DNA from: Artocarpus heterophyllus | Lineage: Eukaryota; Streptophyta; Magnoliopsida; Rosales; Moraceae | DNA length: 64,000 nt | Reading direction: 5' to 3' | NCBI GenBank assembly: GCA_025403435.1 | Contig: CM046350.1 | Location: forward strand, 31,091,346 to 31,155,345 | In this document: one piece after another, positions 57,488 to 64,000 of the stretch | Position numbering within the stretch: position 1 is the stretch's first letter | How the letters are laid out: each line of letters begins with the position of its first letter | Program-made: the position numbers and the translations under genes | Notes under the pieces: generated by a model | Database searches by the model: none | What the model was told of the DNA's origin: nothing | Seen by the model: only the letters and a program-made list of their open reading frames with translations

Positions 57488-60400
57488 TTCCCCTCCTCTT
57501 GAGAAGGATTTGTCCTCAAATCGTCGCCTACATGAAAAGGACTTAGATCAGAAACATTAAAGGAGGCACTTACACCATACTCACCTGGCAAGTCTAGCTT
57601 GTAGGCATTATCATTGATCCTTTCGAGAATTTGAAAAGGACCATCCCCTCTAGGAAATAGCTTGGATTTCCTTTGTTCCGGAAACCGTTCCTTGCGTAAG
57701 TGCAACCACACCCAATCACCGGGCTCGAAGACGAGCTTGTGACGCCCTTTGTTGGCTTGTTCAGCATATTGTTTAGTCCTTCGCTCGATGTTGAGTCTTG
57801 CCTTCTCATGTATCTGCTTAACAAGATCAGCTTTTCTTTTTCCATCTAAATTCACATGCTCAGACAAAGGTAATGGCATTAAATCCAACGGAGTTAAAGG
57901 ATTAAAACCATAAACAATTTCAAACGGTGAAAATTGTGTAGCAGAATGAATAGATCGATTATAAGCAAACTCAACATGTGGTAAACACTCCTCCCATGTT
58001 TTGATGTTCTTTTTAATGACAGCCCTCAACAAAGTAGACAAGTTCTATTCACAACTTCTGTTTGACCATCGGTTTGAGGGTGACAAGTAGTTGAAAACAA
58101 TAGCTTAGTCCCTAACTTAGCCCACAAAGTCTTCCAAAAGTAGCTTAAGAACTTGGGGTCCCTATCAGAAACAATTGTCCTAGGCATACCATGAAGTCTC
58201 ACAATTTCCCTAAAGAACAAATCAGCAACATTGGAAGCATCATCTGTCTTGTGGCATGGAATAAAATGAGCCATCTTTGAAAACCTATCCACGACCACAA
58301 ATATTGAGTCTCTTCCCCGTTTAGACCTAGGCAAACCTAACACAAAATCCATCGAAATATCAATCCAAGGTTCACTAGGTATTGGTAAAGGGGTGTATAA
58401 ACCATGGGGCTGCACTCTTGATTTAGCCTGCCTACAAGTTACACATCTACCACAAAGCCTCTCAACATCTCGTTTCATATGTGGCCAATAGAAGTGTTCC
58501 TGCAACATAGCTAAAGTTTTCACTACTCCAAAATGTCCCATCAATCCTCCCCCATGGGATTCCCTCACTAGCAAATCTCTTAATGAACAATTAGGCACAC
58601 ATAATTTATTCTCCCGAAACAAGTATCCCTCATGCCTAAAGTACTTACCACTAGCAGATCTCTCACAAGCTTGATACTCAGTACGAAAGTCATGGTCATC
58701 AGCATATAACTCTTTAATGTGTTCAAAACCCAGTAGTTGCTAATTAAGAGTTGAGATTAAGACATACCTGCGAGAAAGTGCGTCGGCAACGACGTTTTCC
58801 TTACCTTGCTTGTAGCGAATGACATATGGAAACGTCTCTATGAATTCTACCCAACGAGCATGCCTCTTGTTCAGCTTGTGCTGGCCCTTCAAGTGTTTCA
58901 GGGACTCATGATCAGTGTGAATCACGAACTCCTTAGGCCATAGGTAGTGCTGCCACGTCTCTAATGCCCGAACCAATGCATACATCTCTTTATCATAAGT
59001 TGGGTAATTAAGAGTTGCCCCATTCAGCTTCTCACTGAAATATGCTATTGGTCTCCCTTCCTGCATTAAAACAGCACCAATTCCAACACCTGAAGCATCA
59101 CATTCAATCTCAAAAGTTTTCGAAAAATTAGGTAAAGATAACAATGGAGCATTTGTCAATTTCTCCTTGAGTAGCTGAAATGCCCTTTCTTGCTCTTGTC
59201 CCCATCTGAACCCAACGTTTTTCTTGATCACTTCAGTCAGTGGTGCGGCTATAGTACTGAAATCTTTCACAAACCGCCGGTAGAAACTAGCAAGTCCATG
59301 AAAACTCCGTACGTTTCCCACACTAGTTGGACTCGGCCATTCCTGGATGGCTCGCACCTTTTCTTCATCAACCTGTATACCTTGAGCACTAACAACAAAA
59401 CCAAGAAACACAAGCTTATCTGTGCAAAAGGTACATTTCTTGAGGTTAGCATACAACTTTTCCTTCCGCAAAACATCTAAAACAAGTTTCAAATGTTCAA
59501 TATGTTCATCCAAATTGCTGCTATAGATAAGGATATCATCAAAATAAACAACGACAAATTTTCCAATAAAAGCTCGCAAAACATGGTTCATTAAACGCAT
59601 AAATGTGCTAGGCGCATTGGTTAAACCGAAAGACATTACCAACCACTCATACAAGCCTTGTTTTGTTTTGAAAGCCGTTTTCCACTCATCTCCCTCTTTC
59701 ATGCGAATTTGATGATATCCACTCTTTAGATCAATTTTAGAAAACACACAAGCACCATGCAATTCATCTAACATGTCATCCAAGTGAGGAATGGGATGTC
59801 GATACTTTACCGTGATGTTGTTGATGGCTCGACAATCAACGCACATCCTCCAAGTCCCATCTTTCTTAGGCACAAGTAAAACTGGTACAGCGCACGGGCT
59901 CATGCTTTCTCTCACGTGTCCCTTCTCCATCAACTCATTTACCTGCCGTTGGAGTTCCTTTGTGATGAGGACATCACTACCACAAGCAAGAGCACGTGGG
60001 AGACATATTCAGATCCAATTCAAGTTCCCATTGGTCCGGTTACGAGAGCTCGTGCGAAGAAATTTAAAGAAACACTTATTGGGCTGATTCAAGCAACTTG
60101 GGCTCAAGCTATTGCATGGAGGCCCATTGAGGGAATTGCATGCGACAACCACACCAATAAATGCGTGATTCAAGCTATAGAAGGGATTGAGTAATTTCCA
60201 TTTCAGTTACTTTCCCATTTTGAGGCGACACATGGCGAGAAGAATCAGTTTTGACCTTTTAATGTCTAGTTTCCTTTTTTCCGTTTCTGGTATTTCTATT
60301 ATTGTAAGGCTTTTAAGCCATTAAGGGAACTTTCCTTATTTAGTCTAGATTTGACTTTTGTTAAATGAGTTTCCCGAAATTTCCATGGGAATTAGGGGCT

Positions 60401-62897
60401 GAAAATTCGCATAGGAACCCCTATATAATTGTAACGAATTTCAATCAATGGGGACAAGTAATAACACATAATTTTGAGGTTTAATTCTCTTTAGTTCCTA
60501 AACAAACTATTCGAACTTATCGGAAATTTCCGTGGCGTTCATAGACTTATCAATCAGTCCATCCATAGCTGATTGTGGCGTCCTCACATACCAAGACTTA
60601 TCAATCGGTCTCTCCATAGCTGATTGTGGCGTCCTCACATACCAAGGTTCGTGCTTCTTGTTGGGCATCGGGTCGCGGTTCCATCCAAAACCGGTTAGAA
60701 AGTTGATCTTGGAAACCAACTTCGGTTAGGGTCGCGTCAGTTCTTGGCGTGGTTCGTATCACTTTGTCTCCTCGGGATTACTCCTAGAGGCTGGTCGGTT
60801 TGGGATTGTAGCTCCAGGTATGAAGTCGATTTGATGTTCAATCCCGCGGATTGGAGGTAAACCTTGCGGTGTTTCCTCGGGAAAGATATCCTCAAAATCC
60901 TGCAAAAGAGAAACAACAGAACTATGCAAGGTGGAATCAAGATCGTTAGTGTTTAATAACGCCTCCTTGTACATGAGTAAAATCATCGGCTGATTAGAAA
61001 ACAAAGCTCTTCTCACATCACTCTTTCTTGCATAAAAGTTTGTTTTTCTCTCTACTTTTCTCTCATTGGCTGATTGTGAATTCTTTTTAGCCCTCTCGAT
61101 TTTTTCTCCCTTGCTCTCTTTACTCTCCTTTTTCTCAGCCATCTCTTCTTTTTTTCTCTCACTGGCCGAACTCTCTCTCTGCACTCCCACTCTTGATTTT
61201 TCTTCGCTCTTCATTTTTTTATCATTTTCTCTCTGTAAGATCACTTGGTCTTCATAGACCTGTTTTGGTGTTAATGGAACAAGAGTGATCGTCTTTTGAT
61301 TGTGAACGAATGAGTACTTGTTGGTGAAACCGTCATGCTTAACTCGCCGATCAAATTGCCATGGTCTGCCTAATAACAAGTGCCCAGCTTGCATCGGAAC
61401 CACATCGCACAAAACTTCATCTTCATATCTTCCAATGCGAAAAGGAACTAACACCTGTTTATGCACCTTTACCTCACCAGTATCATTTAACCATTGCAAT
61501 TTATATGGTCGAGGATGCTTAATTGTTGGCAGCCCTAACTTCTCTACCATGGTTGTGCTAGCAACATTTGTACAACTCCCACCATCAATAATCACACTAC
61601 ATACCTTGTTTTGAACGTGGCACCTAGTGTGGAAGATGTTTTCCCGTTGCACCTCTTCATCTTCTTCTTTGGCTTGCACACTTAAAGCTCTCCTTGTGAC
61701 CAACAATTCTCCTTGGACAGCGCACTCCTCATCGTCGGCATCCTCTAATGAAGGCATAGAATCATTGTCCGAATCCTCCTCGGTTTCAATGTCTCCATTG
61801 TCCCGCATCACCATAACTCGTTTGTTCGGACATTGGCTTGCTATATGACCCCTGCCTTGACATTTAAAACATTTAATATCACGAGTCCGAGTAGTGGAAG
61901 AATCGGATTTACCTTGATTCCCATGGCTGGCCACCTCTTGTTTTTGCTCGATCTTTGGCTTGGGGTTGGATTGCTTCTCATCCCTCTTCCATTGGTTGGT
62001 TTTCCAAGCCGATGTACTCGGGTTTTGGCTAGGACGTGTGCTACTGCCCCTCCTCATAAGTTGATTCTCAATTTTAATAGCCATGTGCACCATGTCCTCC
62101 AACTCCACATAATGTTGTAACTCAACAGCATTATGGATATCTCGGTTCTAACCCGCCAAAAACCTTGCCATTGTAGCCTCCCGATCCTCCTCTATATTAG
62201 CCCAAATCATCATAACCTCCATCTCCTTATAGTACTCCTCTACACTCCGGTTGCCCTGCTTAAGGTTTTGTAGCTTGTTGTACAACTCCCGGTAGTAGTA
62301 AGTTGGCACAAATCGCTTCCTCATCACGGTCTTCATCTCTTCCCATGACTCAATAGGTCGCTCTCTATTTCGTCTCCTGTTTATAACAAGCTGATCCCAC
62401 CAAGTAATAGCATAATCAGAAAATTCAATTACAGCCAATTTTACCTTCTTTGCCTCAGAATAGTAGTGGCAGTCAAAGATGAACTCCATTTTCTTCTCCC
62501 ATTCTAGGTACGCTTCTGGATTGGATTTGCCTTGAAATGATGGTATCTTCATTTTTATGCCTCTCAAACTATCATCTTCCCTGTTCCTAACGCCTCTATC
62601 CCGTCCAAATCTTCGGTGACTACCCGCTGAATCTTCTCCTTCGTCAAACTCTTCCCCATCATTCCTATAGTAGTCATCAACCTCTCCTCTAACCGGAACC
62701 CGTTCTCGCCTACGTGCATGAGGAACATGTTGTGGCATCTCCACACGTGCGTTTTCTATCTGGTCTATCCTCTCATGAAGCTGTCCTATCTCTCCCCTCA
62801 ATAATCGCCTCATCTCCCCCATCATCGCTTCCATCAGAAGTTTTGGGTCTGCTGCACCCGAGGTACCCTCAATAGTGTTCTTGCTGTTGTTTGACAT
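57256..62897 (-). pseudogene. Gag-pol of element G, broken by stops, frameshifts and a solo LTR
   Basis: Starts at the ATG at 62895-62897 (MSNNSKN) and is 5.6 kb long including the insert. All D domains are present: gag core, CCHC ([15 protein letters not shown] near 61830-61875), protease with the normal [12 protein letters not shown], charged linker (61040-61200), RT ([23 protein letters not shown] near 59530), RNase H, integrase (zinc finger, [26 protein letters not shown]), GPF/Y and tail. Lesions: TTG-to-TAG at 62148-62150 in gag, the solo LTR at 59963-60761 in RT, a small rearrangement near 58737-58745 (GTAGTTGCTAATTAAG), and a 1-bp deletion near 58040 in the integrase. These have accumulated although the LTRs look identical. 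Confidence 0.92.
59963..60761 (+). repeat. Solo LTR-1 (TSD CTTTG) in G RT
   Basis: 799 bp in the opposite orientation to G, TGATGAGGACATCACTACC...GGTTCGTATCA, flanked by CTTTG at 59958-59962 and 60762-60766. It must be younger than G itself. Its tail-coding frame is open. Confidence 0.95.
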
Positions 62898-63453
62898 TTT
62901 CCAAAGGACCTCACTACACTCCCTTACGTGTTTCACTCGTGAAATGGTTCACTCAATTTCACTCGTCTTTACACTCAATACTTTCGGCTTTTGTCCACTC
63001 TAATGCTCTCGCCTCTATGCCTTTTTCCACTCGTTAATTCTCACTCAGTTCCTATAAAACTAGTCAAATCAATATCAAAAAATTTCCTTGACAATTCACA
63101 AATAGATTACCAAAGAGACAAGACTATAACAGGAACAAAGAATTTAGGCTTTTAGAATCACACCCAAAAGGAACAAAATTTGAACAAAAATTTTTGGTCT
63201 ATGCAAGGAATTCAGTTTTGGATTCCTTAAACAATGAATAACAAGAATCTGAAATAAAAATTTAAGAAAGGTTTCCAGACTTTTTTTTTTTTTCTTTCCT
63301 TTTCTTTTCGTTTCTTTTCTTTCTTTCTTTTCTTTTCGGATCTTTTTTTTTTTTTTTTTTAAACTGACTTTGATAATGGAAATCAAAACTCACGAACAAC
63401 TGAAACAAACAAAAAATTAAGAGAACGGATAAGCAAAACCTGATTAGAACCTC
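62898..63453 (-). other. Element G 5' leader
   Basis: Nearly the same as the D leader, with a shorter pyrimidine run on plus (63281-63360). No real ORF. Confidence 0.8.
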
Positions 63454-63466
63454 GCTCTGATTACCA
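63454..63466 (-). other. Primer-binding site of G with one extra base
   Basis: The minus strand reads TGGTAATCAGAGC, 13 bases with an inserted A compared with the 12-base site of D and B1. Also seen in H. Confidence 0.85.
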
Positions 63467-63468
63467 AA

Positions 63469-64000
63469 TGATACGAACCACGCCAAGAGCTGACGCGACC
63501 CTAACCGAAGTTGGTTTCCAAGATCAAATTTCTAACCGGTTTTGGATGGAACCGCGACCCGATGCCCAACAAGAAGCACGAACCTTGGTATGTGAGGACG
63601 CCACAATCAGCTATGGAGAGACCGATTGATAAGTCTTGGTATGTGAGGACGCCACAATCAGCTATGGATGGACTGATTGATAAGTCTATGAACGCCACGG
63701 AAATTTCCGATAAGTTCGAATAGTTCGTTTAGGAACTAAAGAGAATTAAACCTCAAAATTATGTGTTATTACTTGTCTCCATTGATTGAAATTCGTTACA
63801 ATTATATAGGGGTTCCTATGCGAATTTTCAGCCCCTAATTCCCATGGAAATTTCGGGAAACTCATTTAACAAAAGTCAAATCTAGACTAAATAAGGAAAG
63901 TTCCCTTAATGGCTTAAAAGCCTTACAATAATAGAAATACCAGAAACGGAAAAAAGGAAACTAGACATTAAAAGGTCAAAACTGATTCTTCTCGCCATGT
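63469..64000 (-). repeat. LTR-1, 5' LTR of G (cut by window edge)
   Basis: 532 of about 799 bases are visible, apparently identical to 56689-57220. Confidence 0.93.

Larger units (their letters stand above)
56689..64000 (-). mobile_element. Element G: very young LTR-1 retrotransposon in B2, truncated by window
   Basis: Left LTR 56689-57487, gag-pol, leader, primer site and right LTR from 63469 to the window end. The visible 532 bases of the 5' LTR look identical to the same part of the 3' LTR (constant offset 6780). Left flank TCATC (56684-56688); its partner should appear just after about 64268. G carries one solo LTR. Confidence 0.92.

Overview
This 64-kb window is plant nuclear DNA, most likely from a eudicot, built almost entirely of Ty3/gypsy LTR retrotransposons inserted into one another. 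I see no host gene, tRNA, rRNA, CRISPR array or bacterial-type operon. Evidence for a plant: long LTRs, primer sites complementary to plant initiator-Met tRNA (TGGTATCAGAGC), gag-protease-RT-RNaseH-integrase polyproteins with a GPF/Y module, and a TRIM-type miniature LTR element whose LTR carries the GTCCCACATCGG motif. From memory the integrase and its C-terminal tail resemble the CRM (centromeric) chromovirus clade, so pericentromeric heterochromatin is a reasonable guess; no alignment was run.

Three related LTR types occur. LTR-1 (about 750-840 bp, TGATGAGGACATC...TTCGTATCA) is by far the commonest. LTR-2 (about 790-800 bp) starts TGATRGAGACGTGG and ends GGTTCTTATCA. LTR-3 (910 bp) starts TGATGCAAGCAATG and ends GGTTCATATCA. 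They go with three gag types, beginning MSNNSKN (type 1), MNPNQER (type 2) and MSYNPED (type 3). In all three the polyprotein tail ([17 protein letters not shown]) runs through the polypurine tract into the 3' LTR.

Layout. 1-10959: element A1 (minus; gag type 2, LTR-1 at its 3' side, LTR-2 at its 5' side), carrying a TRIM at 2870-3188 and truncated element B1 at 5275-9633 (TSD TCTTG). 10960-15070: 3' half of type-3 element E (plus) with two solo LTRs. 15071-15518: broken LTR-2. 15519-34217: a rearranged block of truncated elements F and J (plus), H (minus) and K (plus), several TRIMs, one unassigned AT-rich segment and a copia gag scrap. 34218-39333: element I (minus, type 2). 39334-49216: 5' half of a type-3 element E, split by D (41846-48673, TSD ATGTG), the only nearly intact full-length element. 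49217-64000: A2, B2 and the very young element G, which runs off the right edge.

1-5274 and 49854-55128 are the same sequence at about 1-2% divergence, offset 49853-49854 bp, and share nonsense mutations, a TRIM insertion and a B insertion at the same TCTTG site. The two halves of E also meet at the same pentamer, GGAAG, on the outer edges of A2 and A1. Together these suggest a tandem segmental duplication with a period near 50 kb, with the window cutting through two units.

The elements act as independent copy-and-paste parasites. Only D looks close to coding-competent (one in-frame TAG and one altered protease residue). Six solo LTRs with perfect 5-bp TSDs show active LTR-LTR recombination.
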